45,907 nt of DNA from a virus. The stretch covers positions 1 to 45,907 of the IMG/VR virus record IMGVR_UViG_3300046007_006036; one strand, given 5' to 3'. This document shows, one piece after another, positions 34,303 to 41,032 of this stretch. A model generated the notes under the pieces. The model searched no databases, was not told where the DNA came from, and was given only the letters and a program-made list of their open reading frames with translations. The translations under genes and the position numbers were made by a program. The first letter of the stretch is position 1. The number at the start of each line of letters is the position of its first letter.

Positions 34303-34533
34303 TTATTTGTATATCGTCAATAGTGATGTTAATACATTGCCTTGACCAACAATAGTGCCGGTATGAGAATGTGTTTTATTTGTTTTTGGATTGTATAACC
34401 CAATCAATCTACCCTTTGTATCGCGAAGTACATTTACACCATTTGATTTCAATTCCAATGTTCCAATTATAGAACCTTTGGTGTCTTTCAATGGTGTTCT
34501 TCCTTCGAGTAATATGTCTATCAATTTTATCAT
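34303..34533 (-). CDS. Small beta-rich protein with capsid-targeting-like leader
   Basis: This 76-residue protein starts MIKLIDILLEG, then three short beta-repeat-like segments (DTKGSIIGTLE, DTKGRLIGLYNPKTNKTHS, GTIVGQGNVLTSLL). The repeats resemble a 4-fold beta-flower or similar small barrel. The N-terminal ten residues end in LLE-G, the form of a T4 prohead protease site ([IL]xE-[AG]). The gene lies directly after the groEL terminator, with the putative phage promoter ending 4 bases before its ATG. Confidence 0.6.
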   Translation of the reverse strand: MIKLIDILLEGRTPLKDTKGSIIGTLELKSNGVNVLRDTKGRLIGLYNPKTNKTHSHTGTIVGQGNVLTSLLTIYK

Positions 34534-34537
34534 ACAT

Positions 34538-34545
34538 ATAAATAT
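34538..34545 (-). promoter_or_regulatory. ATATTTAT motif, putative phage promoter (copy 5)
   Basis: On the minus strand the sequence is ATATTTATATGTATG, with the last ATG the start codon at 34533. It lies just after the groEL terminator, in sense with the downstream operon. Confidence 0.5.
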
Positions 34546-34559
34546 GATGTATAAAAAAA

Positions 34560-34583
34560 AGCCCCCTTGTTTTTAAGGGGGCT
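34560..34583 (-). terminator. Intrinsic terminator of groESL operon
   Basis: AGCCCCCTT (34560-34568) and AAGGGGGCT (34575-34583) form a 9-bp stem with a six-base loop. On the minus strand it is followed by eight T residues, the classical rho-independent form, directly downstream of groEL. Confidence 0.93.
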
Positions 34584-34597
34584 TTATGTTTGATAAT

Positions 34598-36226
34598 TTA
34601 GAACATACCGCCGCCCGATGCCAAATCATATTGAGGTTTGTCATTTGGTTCTGGTTTGTTCACAATAGTGGCTTCCGTTGTCAATAGTAAACTTGAAACC
34701 GATGCCGCATTTTGTAATGCAACTCTTGATACCTTAGTTGGATCAATCACACCGGCTTTAATCAAGTCTTCATATTTTTCTGTTCTAGCATTAAACCCAT
34801 TAGAGTTCTTACTTTCTTTTATTTTATTAACAATAACCGATGGTTCAATTCCTGCATTAGAAACGATTTGACGGATTGGTTCTTCAATCGCTCTTCTGAT
34901 GATTGATATACCTGTGTCTTGGTCGTGATTCTCTCCTTTCAAATTATCAAGGACTTTAACTGCCCTTAAATATGCAACACCACCACCTGGAACAATTCCT
35001 TCTTCAACTGCCGCTCTTGTTGCATGGAGTGCATCTTCGATTCGTGCTTTCTTCTCCTTCATTTCAACTTCGGTTGATGCACCAATTTTGAGAACTGCAA
35101 CACCACCTGCTAATTTAGCAAGTCTTTCTTGTAATTTATCTCTTTCATAATCTGCGGTACTCTTTTCTATTAGTGCTTTAATTTCACCGATTCTCGCTTT
35201 AATATCTGCACTATCACCACTACCTTCAACGATTGTTGTTTTCTCTTTGTCTATGGTAATCTTCTTTGCGGAACCAAGATGTTGGATTCCAACTGTTTCT
35301 AACTTGTAACCTTGTTCCGATGAAATAACAACACCACCTGTTAGTGTTGCAATATCATTGAGTAGTGCGGTTCTGAAACTTCCGAACTCTGGTGCCTTAA
35401 CAGCGGCAACTTTCAATATACCACGTAGTTTGTTCACAACCAATGTTGCAAGTGCCTCACCTTGTATATCTTCTGATATAATAAGCAAGGGTCTTCCTGT
35501 CTGTGCAGTTTTTTCAAGGATTGGTAGAATGTCTTTTACAGTTGCAATCACTTGGTCATGTATTAGAATATATGGATCATCCAATACTGCCTCCATTGTA
35601 TCTTGACTTGTAACAAAATATGGTGACAGATAACCTCTTTGGAACTGCATACCTTCCACAACATCCATTGATGTCTCAGTACCTTTTGCTTCTTCAACGG
35701 TGATTACACCGTCTTTACCAACTCGTTCAACCGCATCCGCAATAAGATTTCCTATTGCAGAATCATTGTTTGCAGATATAGTACCAACCTGTGCTATTTC
35801 AGTTTTACCAGTAACTTCTTTACTCATTGATTTCAATTCTTCTGTAATCTTTTCAACAGCCAAATCAATACCTCTTTTTAAGTCCATTGGATTTGCACCT
35901 GCAGTTACATTCTTTAAACCCTCTCGAACTATTGCTTGTGCAAGAACAGTTGCTGTTGTTGTGCCGTCACCGGCCACATCGCTTGTTTTTGATGCAACTT
36001 CTCTGACCATTTGTGCACCAAGATTTTCAATTGGATCATCCAATTCGATTTCTCTCGCAACAGTTACACCGTCTTTTGTAACGGTTGGTGAACCCAATTT
36101 TTTATCAATGATTACATTTCTACCTTTTGGACCAAGAGTAACTTTTACTGCATTGGCAAGTTGATCAACTCCACGCTTTAATGCTGAGCGTGCTTCAACA
36201 TCAAATGTTATTATCTTTGAACTCAT
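34598..36226 (-). CDS. groEL: GroEL chaperonin (60 kDa)
   Basis: This 542-residue chaperonin forms the double ring that folds proteins in an ATP-driven cycle. ATPase residues are in place: [10 protein letters not shown] with Asp52 and GDGTTT at 86-91 with Asp87; the hinge-region [17 protein letters not shown] is present. Length matches bacterial GroEL, but the C-terminus is [12 protein letters not shown], with only one glycine-methionine unit instead of the usual GGM repeats. A strong GGAGG precedes the ATG. It follows groES in the same operon and ends at a strong terminator. It probably assists folding of the phage's own capsid or tail proteins. It looks like a complete, functional gene. Confidence 0.97.
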   Translation of the reverse strand: MSSKIITFDVEARSALKRGVDQLANAVKVTLGPKGRNVIIDKKLGSPTVTKDGVTVAREIELDDPIENLGAQMVREVASKTSDVAGDGTTTATVLAQAIVREGLKNVTAGANPMDLKRGIDLAVEKITEELKSMSKEVTGKTEIAQVGTISANNDSAIGNLIADAVERVGKDGVITVEEAKGTETSMDVVEGMQFQRGYLSPYFVTSQDTMEAVLDDPYILIHDQVIATVKDILPILEKTAQTGRPLLIISEDIQGEALATLVVNKLRGILKVAAVKAPEFGSFRTALLNDIATLTGGVVISSEQGYKLETVGIQHLGSAKKITIDKEKTTIVEGSGDSADIKARIGEIKALIEKSTADYERDKLQERLAKLAGGVAVLKIGASTEVEMKEKKARIEDALHATRAAVEEGIVPGGGVAYLRAVKVLDNLKGENHDQDTGISIIRRAIEEPIRQIVSNAGIEPSVIVNKIKESKNSNGFNARTEKYEDLIKAGVIDPTKVSRVALQNAASVSSLLLTTEATIVNKPEPNDKPQYDLASGGGMF

Positions 36227-36246
36227 AACTTTAAAAACCTCCGTTT

Positions 36247-36540
36247 TTATTTTGAATATAAAATTGCTAAAACTTCACTCTCACTTAAAAGAAGTAATGA
36301 TTCATCATCAACTGTTACTTCAACACCCGCATTTCTACGGAACAGAATTTCATCGTTTACCGAAACCTTCGTTGGAACTACATTACCATTCAACATTGTA
36401 ATTCCGTCTCCTACTGAAAGAACATTTCCTTGAACTGGTCTTTCCTGTGCAGAGTCAGGAATAATAATTCCAGATGATGTTCTTTCTTCTGCCTTTCTTG
36501 GTCTTACAAGTATTCCATCTCTTAATGGCAATAATCTCAT
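36247..36540 (-). CDS. groES: GroES co-chaperonin
   Basis: This 97-residue co-chaperonin caps the GroEL ring. It has [19 protein letters not shown] at the N-terminus, a mobile loop with the hydrophobic GIIIP anchor near 24-28, [11 protein letters not shown] in the middle and the [11 protein letters not shown] strand. All elements of a ten-kDa chaperonin are present, so the phage supplies a complete pair rather than a T4 gp31-type substitute. AAGGAG lies seven bases before the ATG. The gap to groEL is 20 bases. Confidence 0.96.
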   Translation of the reverse strand: MRLLPLRDGILVRPRKAEERTSSGIIIPDSAQERPVQGNVLSVGDGITMLNGNVVPTKVSVNDEILFRRNAGVEVTVDDESLLLLSESEVLAILYSK

Positions 36541-36584
36541 AACAACTCCTTTTTAAATTAAACAAAACTATAATAATATAACAT

Positions 36585-37280
36585 CTATTCTTCATCGGGA
36601 GTTTCATCCCAATCAAAGAATTTTTCTTGTTCTTCTTTTTTCTTTTGTTCTTGTTGTTTGATTCGTTCTTCTAATCTTCTACGGTATCTGCCGTCTCTTG
36701 GACGTTTCTCACCATACCAGGGTGTCTTTGATACTGTTCCATATGTCCACCCTTGATACGATGTTGATGGTGTCCTAACAAGATTAAAATAACAATTAAA
36801 ACATAACAGACGCAAATTGTCTAACTTACAATTACGCCAGTTATTATCAATGAAGTCTATCAGAAGGGGATAGTTACCGTCAGTCATTCTCGGTTCATCC
36901 CACCCACAAGCGGCACAAACACACGGAACCCATCCTGATAGTAATAATCTTTTTCGTAACTTTTTTGTTTCGTATGCAGGATATTTCCCATCAAGAATAT
37001 CCTCTAACCTTTCTTTGTAACCTTTATTACAGTCAAATGATTTACCATTCCACTTGTCATCTTTCTTTTCACGTGTAAGTGGAACACCAAGTTTTGAATG
37101 TAATTGGAATAAAGTTTTACCGGTCTCACTATCAATGTGTTGTTGTGCCCATCTTTTGTAAGTTCGGTAATCTACTTTGAGAAATCTGGCAGCATCTTTA
37201 TTACCGAAACTGTTTTGCATTGCATAACGGATTTGGGCTTCGGTAAGTATTAGTTGTGGTCTGCCCATCTTCTTATTCAT
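36585..37280 (-). CDS. HTH protein with degenerate HNH zinc domain
   Basis: This is a 231-residue protein. Residues 12-46 (LTEAQIRYAMQ then AARFLKVDYRTYKRWA) form a helix-turn-helix. Residues 119-170 form a zinc-bound HNH-like module with CAAC at 122-125 and CFNC at 160-163, and NLRLLC between. The usual catalytic DH is DF (Asp142-Phe143) and the final His of CPNCH is Tyr164, so the nuclease is probably inactive. The tail is strongly charged. It is related to HNH-type phage proteins of the LTEAQIR family and likely binds DNA as a regulator. Tandem repeats overlap its start codon. Confidence 0.72.
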   Translation of the reverse strand: MNKKMGRPQLILTEAQIRYAMQNSFGNKDAARFLKVDYRTYKRWAQQHIDSETGKTLFQLHSKLGVPLTREKKDDKWNGKSFDCNKGYKERLEDILDGKYPAYETKKLRKRLLLSGWVPCVCAACGWDEPRMTDGNYPLLIDFIDNNWRNCKLDNLRLLCFNCYFNLVRTPSTSYQGWTYGTVSKTPWYGEKRPRDGRYRRRLEERIKQQEQKKKEEQEKFFDWDETPDEE

Positions 37281-37316
37281 AACACACTAACTCATAACAC
37301 TAAAACATAACACTAA
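37278..37316 (-). repeat. Tandem CATAACACTAA repeats at the HTH/HNH gene start
   Basis: Reading the plus strand, CATAACACACTAA is at 37278-37290 and CATAACACTAA at 37293-37303 and 37306-37316 (13- and 15-base periods). On the minus strand these read TTAGTGTTATG, and the last one includes the start codon. Three evenly spaced copies between promoter and coding region look like binding sites, either for this gene's own HTH product or for translational control. Confidence 0.7.
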
Positions 37317-37323
37317 TAAATAT
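37316..37323 (-). promoter_or_regulatory. ATATTTAT motif, putative phage promoter (copy 6)
   Basis: Minus-strand ATATTTATTAGTG, 35 bases before the ATG of the HTH/HNH gene, directly upstream of the tandem repeats. Confidence 0.5.
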
Positions 37324-37332
37324 GTGTTAAAT

Positions 37333-37524
37333 TCACAAATGATAGATTATTGTTTTAATTTTTTCAACTTTATCTTCCAATTTTCTCATATCGGATTCTA
37401 ACTCTGTTATTAAATTCATAAGATTTCTTTTATTTTCACTAACAGTTTCGGTTTGATATTCATTAGTTGATGGTGAGTTTTCGTAAAAATAATCTCTGTC
37501 TTGTGTAGTTAATGGAAATTCCAT
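37333..37524 (-). CDS. Small coiled-coil protein
   Basis: This 63-residue protein has a polar N-terminal 25 residues followed by one long heptad-type helix (NLMNLITELESDMRKLEDKV) to the end. TGGAG precedes the ATG. It starts 21 bases after the glycosyltransferase stop. It has no recognisable family; a short coiled coil of this type may be a structural accessory or an antitoxin-like interaction module. Confidence 0.6.
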   Translation of the reverse strand: MEFPLTTQDRDYFYENSPSTNEYQTETVSENKRNLMNLITELESDMRKLEDKVEKIKTIIYHL

Positions 37525-37545
37525 ATAATTTTACTCCATAATAAA

Positions 37546-38349
37546 TTAAAAATCTAATCCAACTTTATCGTATGTGTATAAAAATATCTGTTTACTTAAA
37601 TCATAAAATTGCTTTTCAACTGATGTTTCATCTTCTGGTGATACAAATGTGGATGCTCTAACGGTATGTTTAAAAGTTATACTGCCATCATAAAGAACAT
37701 TGTAACCCAAATGTCTTGCAAAATAGGAACACCATACTTCTTCAAAAAAATGTGGTGTTTCTAAAAATGCTCCGATTGCACTTGGATATAATCTTTTATA
37801 TTTTGGATGGTTGGTTAATACATTCCAAACATTTCTACGAATAAAATATGCTGCACCAGAAACATTTATCACAAGTTTCCTTTCTTTATACAGTTTATCA
37901 TTCTTATCGAGTTCACCTACACCAATAAAATTTGCATTAAAATTATCACCAGTTATACCCGCATGGTATATCTTATCTTCGGTAGTTAGTATTTTTGGAC
38001 CGAGAATATGTATGCCTGGATTTTCATCAAATACTTTTTGTATTTTTTCAAGTTCATTGGGACCGAAACGTGTATCAGCATGAACAAACCCTATAATGTC
38101 TGAACTACCTTTTGATGCCATATAATTACACGCCCGTGCATATCCATCGTTCTCTTTTAAAAACATTCTTTCTATTTTGAAATAGTTTATATTTCTACGA
38201 ATCCATTTTCTAAATTCGGGACCAGAACCACTATCATACAAATATATTTTACAGACATTCTTTAGCAGTTCTTTATTTTTATGAAGTTCCACTAATAGTT
38301 TTTCTAATAATGTTTCTGTTCTATGGTGTGTTATACATAAGTCTATCAT
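37546..38349 (-). CDS. GT2 glycosyltransferase (separate from the main island)
   Basis: This 267-residue protein is a GT-A family 2 enzyme: MIDLCITHHRTETLLEKLL, KIYLYDSGSG, NDGYARACNYMA near 68-79 and the metal-binding HADTR at 90-94, then GPKI and the acceptor-side FFEEVWCSYFARHLGYNVLY. It lies on the opposite strand from the 6-23 kb island and has its own promoter, so it may act at a different time. Its substrate is unknown. Confidence 0.82.
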   Translation of the reverse strand: MIDLCITHHRTETLLEKLLVELHKNKELLKNVCKIYLYDSGSGPEFRKWIRRNINYFKIERMFLKENDGYARACNYMASKGSSDIIGFVHADTRFGPNELEKIQKVFDENPGIHILGPKILTTEDKIYHAGITGDNFNANFIGVGELDKNDKLYKERKLVINVSGAAYFIRRNVWNVLTNHPKYKRLYPSAIGAFLETPHFFEEVWCSYFARHLGYNVLYDGSITFKHTVRASTFVSPEDETSVEKQFYDLSKQIFLYTYDKVGLDF

Positions 38350-38378
38350 TTTTATTCTATATTGAATTTAAAATATAA

Positions 38379-38409
38379 CAAATATAATAAATTTGTTTGT
38401 AACAAACAA
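38379..38409 (-). promoter_or_regulatory. FCB-type promoter with TATATTTG before GT2
   Basis: The minus strand reads TATATTTG at 38386-38379, with a TTG about 20 bases upstream (38409-38407). It follows a terminator and precedes the ATG at 38349 by 29 bases. The -33 part is less exact than in the three best copies. Confidence 0.55.
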
Positions 38410-38421
38410 GCATAAATAAAA

Positions 38422-38443
38422 AAGGTGAGCCGAAACTCACCTT
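38422..38443 (-). terminator. Intrinsic terminator after CHAP endolysin
   Basis: AAGGTGAG (38422-38429) and CTCACCTT (38436-38443) form an 8-bp stem with a six-base loop. Reading the minus strand it is followed by TTTTTATTTATG. It ends the lysis operon four bases beyond the CHAP gene stop. Confidence 0.88.
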
Positions 38444-38447
38444 AATT

Positions 38448-39029
38448 TTATCGTTGGTCTAACAGAGCAAAGTCTGTTATTCGGAAATGGTTGTATGGAT
38501 TTATCGTTCTATTACGATGCCATACTCCCCCACCATTCCATTGATTACCACTACGGCCAGATGAAGTATTACCTTCTATGGTAGTTCCACTGGCTCCTTG
38601 CCATTTGTCTACAAATCCAACATGACCAAACATGGTTGTTCCTCTACGCCAAACCACTACCGAACCCATCGGTATCTTCATATTAGATTGTAAAACTTTT
38701 GTTGCTTTGATTGTCTTGTTCTTGGATATGAAGTGTCTCGCCAATCCAGAACGAACACGCATTGTCTTTATGTCGGCACTATCAAGACAAAAGGAAACGA
38801 ATGCTGCACACCAGGGATTACCTGGTCGAAGTCCTACGGATTTCAAAAACTTTGTAACCCAATATCCTCCGTTGTTTCCTACTTCTTTTGTTCCAACAAA
38901 ACCATATGCAATGTTTCTAACTCTTTCACCGTCTGTCTGATTAACTATTTGAGAAGCAGAGAGCAGCTGTGACGATGTTAGCAAACAACCAAATAGCATA
39001 AGCGATAGGATTTTCTGCAAGTATTTCAC
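38448..39029 (-). CDS. CHAP-domain endolysin with signal peptide
   Basis: This 193-residue protein starts at GTG 39029, supported by AAGGAGG eight bases upstream. It has an N-terminal hydrophobic segment (MKYLQKILSLMLFGCLLTSS) that acts as a signal or signal-anchor, then a CHAP (papain-like) domain with NPWCAAFVSF (Cys74), FGHVGFVDKW (His136) and IEGNTS (Glu152/Asn154). CHAP enzymes cut peptidoglycan as amidases or endopeptidases. With an export signal it could be a SAR-type or periplasmically active lysin, independent of a large holin. LFGC in the signal is not a good lipobox. The start lies inside the upstream membrane-protein gene (89-base overlap). Confidence 0.85.
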   Translation of the reverse strand: MKYLQKILSLMLFGCLLTSSQLLSASQIVNQTDGERVRNIAYGFVGTKEVGNNGGYWVTKFLKSVGLRPGNPWCAAFVSFCLDSADIKTMRVRSGLARHFISKNKTIKATKVLQSNMKIPMGSVVVWRRGTTMFGHVGFVDKWQGASGTTIEGNTSSGRSGNQWNGGGVWHRNRTINPYNHFRITDFALLDQR

Positions 39030-39204
39030 GGGTCTTTACCTCCTTGATTAAGTATGAATCAACAAACCAAGCAGCTCCAACAGCAAGTGCATATTTTGAA
39101 AGTCCTACTGCGAATGTGCTGAAATTGCCGTCCCCAAATGTTGCACCAATGGCAATCACGGAAAGAACTAGTAATGGGGTAAATGTTTTTAAGGTATCAA
39201 TCAT
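38941..39204 (-). CDS. Holin-like membrane protein
   Basis: This 87-residue protein starts at the ATG 39204, which has GAGG upstream. It has three hydrophobic segments: LLVLSVIAIGATFG, STFAVGLSKYALAVGAAWFV and AIWLFANIVTAALCF. Together with its 3' overlap with a peptidoglycan hydrolase this suggests a holin, which makes the membrane hole at lysis. No conserved holin family was recognised. The longer frame to 39231 is not needed. Confidence 0.68.
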   Translation of the reverse strand: MIDTLKTFTPLLVLSVIAIGATFGDGNFSTFAVGLSKYALAVGAAWFVDSYLIKEVKTREILAENPIAYAIWLFANIVTAALCFSNS

Positions 39205-39243
39205 TACGAAACCTCTATAATAATAAAACAATTAACTGTATAA

Positions 39244-39251
39244 ATAAATAT
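39244..39251 (-). promoter_or_regulatory. ATATTTAT motif, putative phage promoter (copy 7)
   Basis: Minus-strand ATATTTATTTATACAG, 39 bases before the ATG of the holin-like gene. It directly follows an inverted repeat. Confidence 0.55.
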
Positions 39252-39278
39252 GGGTAGTGATTAAAAAACCACTACCCA
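39251..39278 (-). terminator. Inverted repeat, possible terminator
   Basis: TGGGTAGTG at 39251-39259 pairs with CACTACCCA at 39270-39278 (9 bp, ten-base loop). On the minus strand the following bases are TATTTATTTATA, a weak U-tract. It separates the coiled-coil exported protein gene from the lysis genes. Termination is plausible but less certain than for the other stems. Confidence 0.5.
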
Positions 39279-39306
39279 TTTCATTGACATAACCCATGAT
39301 AATCTA

Positions 39307-39633
39307 TCAGGGTTTAGTTTTCTTTAATTCACGAAGTTGTCCTCTTGCATCACGAATTGCAGTTTTACCGGCCTTTACTTGTTCTTTGCCAGTTCTTGCA
39401 GTTTCACGAAGTTGAGCCAAGGATTGTTTGGCTTCTTCTTTTGTCATTGTTCCGGCTTTAACACCATCTTTAATTGTTTTAGCCTGTTCTTTGGCGCCCT
39501 TAATTATGGCAACACCAGAAGAAACTTGTTCCTTTGCGGTAGCAATCTTTTGTTTGAGTGCTTCCTTTTCATTTGCTTGAAGTGTTACTCCAAAGCAGAA
39601 CATCAATCCAATCAAACTTAATAATACACGCAT
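39307..39633 (-). CDS. Small exported helical protein
   Basis: This 108-residue protein starts at ATG 39633, with AAGGAG seven bases upstream; a longer frame to 39675 has no ribosome site. It has a signal peptide (RVLLSLIGLMFCFGVTLQA) and a strongly helical, Lys/Glu/Ala-rich mature part with imperfect KEQV..GxxxIK..KEQA repeats. It would be a coiled coil in the periplasm. A spanin-like or chaperone-like role is possible because it lies beside lysis genes, but no motif supports it directly. Confidence 0.65.
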   Translation of the reverse strand: MRVLLSLIGLMFCFGVTLQANEKEALKQKIATAKEQVSSGVAIIKGAKEQAKTIKDGVKAGTMTKEEAKQSLAQLRETARTGKEQVKAGKTAIRDARGQLRELKKTKP

Positions 39634-39728
39634 GGTGCATCTCCTTGATAAATTAGTAAAACTATTTGTCTTCATTGTATTAGACAGAATTTAGTATATC
39701 TGGGTTTAATCCCAATTCATTTTTTTTG

Positions 39729-39811
39729 TAGTCCGGGTGGGACTCGAACCCACAATCCCTTACGGGCAACGCATTTTAAGTGCGTTGCGTATTCCATTCC
39801 GCCACCGGACC
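39729..39811 (-). tRNA. tRNA-Leu (anticodon UAA)
   Basis: The 83-base minus-strand sequence folds as a class II tRNA. Acceptor: GGTCCGG with CCGGACT, closing with a G1-U72 wobble. D-arm: GTGGCGGAATGG. Anticodon stem: ACGCA / TGCGT around a CTTAAAA loop with anticodon TAA. A long variable arm follows, then GTGGG / TTCGAGT / CCCAC. The discriminator is A and no CCA is encoded. UUA is a common leucine codon in these AT-rich genes, so it may boost late translation. It is the only tRNA I found. Confidence 0.93.
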
Positions 39812-39816
39812 ATTCA

Positions 39817-40146
39817 TCACATTTCATACACATAACCGAAGAACTCTTTTCGTAGGTCTTCCGGTAATTGATTTACCAAAGTATCCGGAAATAGATAGTC
39901 GAACATTTCCACATTGTCAGTTGTGTGAATTTGATCCAACATTCTTGTCAGAAACTCACGCTTGGATTTTATGTCGCGTATTCTATCACCGAACCGGTCG
40001 CGGAGATTTTCTTCAACGGAATAATTTATCAAGTCTCTTTCGTAATAAGAACGGTATAAGAAATCTTTTGCGTTCTGTAATTGTTTGAGTTGATTGTCAC
40101 ATTGTTCAATCCACTCCCATATCTGCAATTCAGTTATACCATTCAT
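39817..40146 (-). CDS. Small helical protein of unknown function
   Basis: This 109-residue protein is rich in charged and aromatic residues and helical throughout (QIWEWIEQCDNQLKQLQNAK, then EENLRDRFGDRIRDIKSKRE). GGAGAG precedes the ATG. Its start follows the preceding tiny membrane gene by one base. Last coding gene of a long leftward operon; no family recognised. Confidence 0.6.
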   Translation of the reverse strand: MNGITELQIWEWIEQCDNQLKQLQNAKDFLYRSYYERDLINYSVEENLRDRFGDRIRDIKSKREFLTRMLDQIHTTDNVEMFDYLFPDTLVNQLPEDLRKEFFGYVYEM

Positions 40147-40147
40147 A

Positions 40148-40300
40148 TCACTCTCCGAAGACTGTTAAAAAACCTTTCACCATGTCGTATATGCGTCCAC
40201 TAATAAATAGGAAGAAGACTGCGTTCACCACGCCAATCCCAATCCATATATTCGTCAGTCGCTCGCCGCGAGATTCCAGAATTTGTTTTGGTTCATTCAT
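40148..40300 (-). CDS. Tiny membrane protein
   Basis: This 50-residue frame, below the usual length cut, encodes MNEPKQILESRGERLTNIWI, then a single membrane segment IGVVNAVFFLFIS, then a short positive tail. GGAG lies nine bases upstream of the ATG, and the stop is one base before the next ATG. Coupling to neighbours supports it as a real gene. No function known. Confidence 0.6.
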   Translation of the reverse strand: MNEPKQILESRGERLTNIWIGIGVVNAVFFLFISGRIYDMVKGFLTVFGE

Positions 40301-40330
40301 ATATGTAACTCCATTATTTGTGTTCGGTAT

Positions 40331-40363
40331 GTTTCCACTTCAAACTTCGTTTGAGTTTGAAAC
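40331..40363 (-). other. Imperfect long hairpin between tiny genes
   Basis: Fifteen-base arms (40331-40345 and 40349-40363) pair at 12 of 15 positions around a TTC loop. It lies in the 75-base gap between two coupled tiny genes. There is no T-run, so it may be a processing or stabilising stem rather than a terminator. Confidence 0.4.
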
Positions 40364-40375
40364 ATCCCTCACCAC

Positions 40376-40522
40376 TTATTTGCTAAACAACATCCACAGT
40401 ATCATACCAATCAGGACAGTATTCAACACAGTCAATCCAATCAACCACAGAACCGTGTCCATAATGTAATCCACAGTTCTCGGTGAATCCTCACTCCATA
40501 CCCTTGAAAACTTGCGAATCAT
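40376..40522 (-). CDS. Tiny membrane protein
   Basis: This 48-residue frame encodes a polar head (RKFSRVWSEDSPRT) and one membrane segment (TVLWLIGLTVLNTVLIGMIL). Its ATG overlaps the upstream stop (ATGA). It would insert as a single-span protein. No family recognised. Confidence 0.6.
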   Translation of the reverse strand: MIRKFSRVWSEDSPRTVDYIMDTVLWLIGLTVLNTVLIGMILWMLFSK

Positions 40523-40656
40523 ACAAACACCTCGTCAAGAATACACTCGAATACAAAGTCTGTTCCATACTCCGCATTTTCCATAGCCAATTCGTGTGTG
40601 GAATATACACCACGAATTTCACAAAATCTTTGGTTGTAAAGCACATATACCTTCAT
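40519..40656 (-). CDS. Tiny protein of unknown function
   Basis: This 45-residue frame encodes MKVYVLYNQRFCEIRGVYST, then an acidic helix (HELAMENAEYGTD) and a strand. The layout resembles small phage proteins with an N-terminal V-Y-V-L-Y strand. AAGGAGG sits seven bases before the ATG. Both ends overlap the neighbours by four bases. Confidence 0.6.
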   Translation of the reverse strand: MKVYVLYNQRFCEIRGVYSTHELAMENAEYGTDFVFECILDEVFV

Positions 40657-40826
40657 CGTTTGTGCCTCCTTAATAAATGTTGAATAAATCCTAAGTTCTT
40701 ATCGTTCCATTTCGCATACCGATAAGATTCCCATTTTGCACCGAACCAATTTGTTACACCGGTGACTGCAGCCCAAAGAGCAACAAGTGAAACACCAATG
40801 AGTATTGAAGCAACAATGTCCATCAT
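40653..40826 (-). CDS. Tiny membrane protein
   Basis: This 57-residue frame encodes MMDIVASILIGVSLVALWAA as a membrane segment followed by an aromatic, basic tail (WFGAKWESYRYAKW). Its ATG overlaps the upstream stop and its stop overlaps the next start. A competing frame at 40699-40926 was rejected. Confidence 0.6.
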   Translation of the reverse strand: MMDIVASILIGVSLVALWAAVTGVTNWFGAKWESYRYAKWNDKNLGFIQHLLRRHKR

Positions 40827-41032
40827 AGGTATAGTTCCAATACTGAAAGAATGATGGCAAGGATGACCGAGACTTTGAATATCTTGTATATGGCATAAAG
40901 TCTCTGGCTTGATTCAAAGTCTTCAAAGTCTCTACGGATGAATATATCGTAAACCGAGAGTCCTATGTAAGTGATACCGGCAAGGGCGGCTATGATAAGC
41001 ACACCAAGAATGATTGGCGTTAGAAATGTCAT
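40823..41032 (-). CDS. Small membrane protein
   Basis: This 69-residue protein has two hydrophobic segments: IILGVLIIAALAGITYIGL near residues 7-25 and IFKVSVILAIILSVLELYL at the C-terminus, with a charged linker (RRDFEDFESSQR). GAAGGA lies upstream. It could be a two-span membrane protein in the same coupled group. Confidence 0.65.
   Translation of the reverse strand: MTFLTPIILGVLIIAALAGITYIGLSVYDIFIRRDFEDFESSQRLYAIYKIFKVSVILAIILSVLELYL

Noticed and set aside
35358-36164. Several plus-strand frames of 80-154 codons opposite groEL
   Set aside because: They are antisense to a well-supported chaperonin gene and have no ribosome site or recognisable domains.
37278-37316. CRISPR-like short repeats
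   Set aside because: Three 11-base repeats with 2-4-base gaps; spacers are too short and there are no cas genes, so an operator is more likely.
38632-38972. Plus-strand frames opposite the CHAP lysin
   Set aside because: The CHAP gene has catalytic residues and a strong ribosome site; the opposite frames have no features.
39289-39312. A hairpin across the stop of the exported helical protein gene
   Set aside because: The arms pair imperfectly and no T-run follows, so termination is not supported.
40699-40926. A 75-codon minus-strand frame rich in Cys, Ser and Arg
   Set aside because: It overlaps two coupled membrane-protein frames and has a composition typical of out-of-frame reading.
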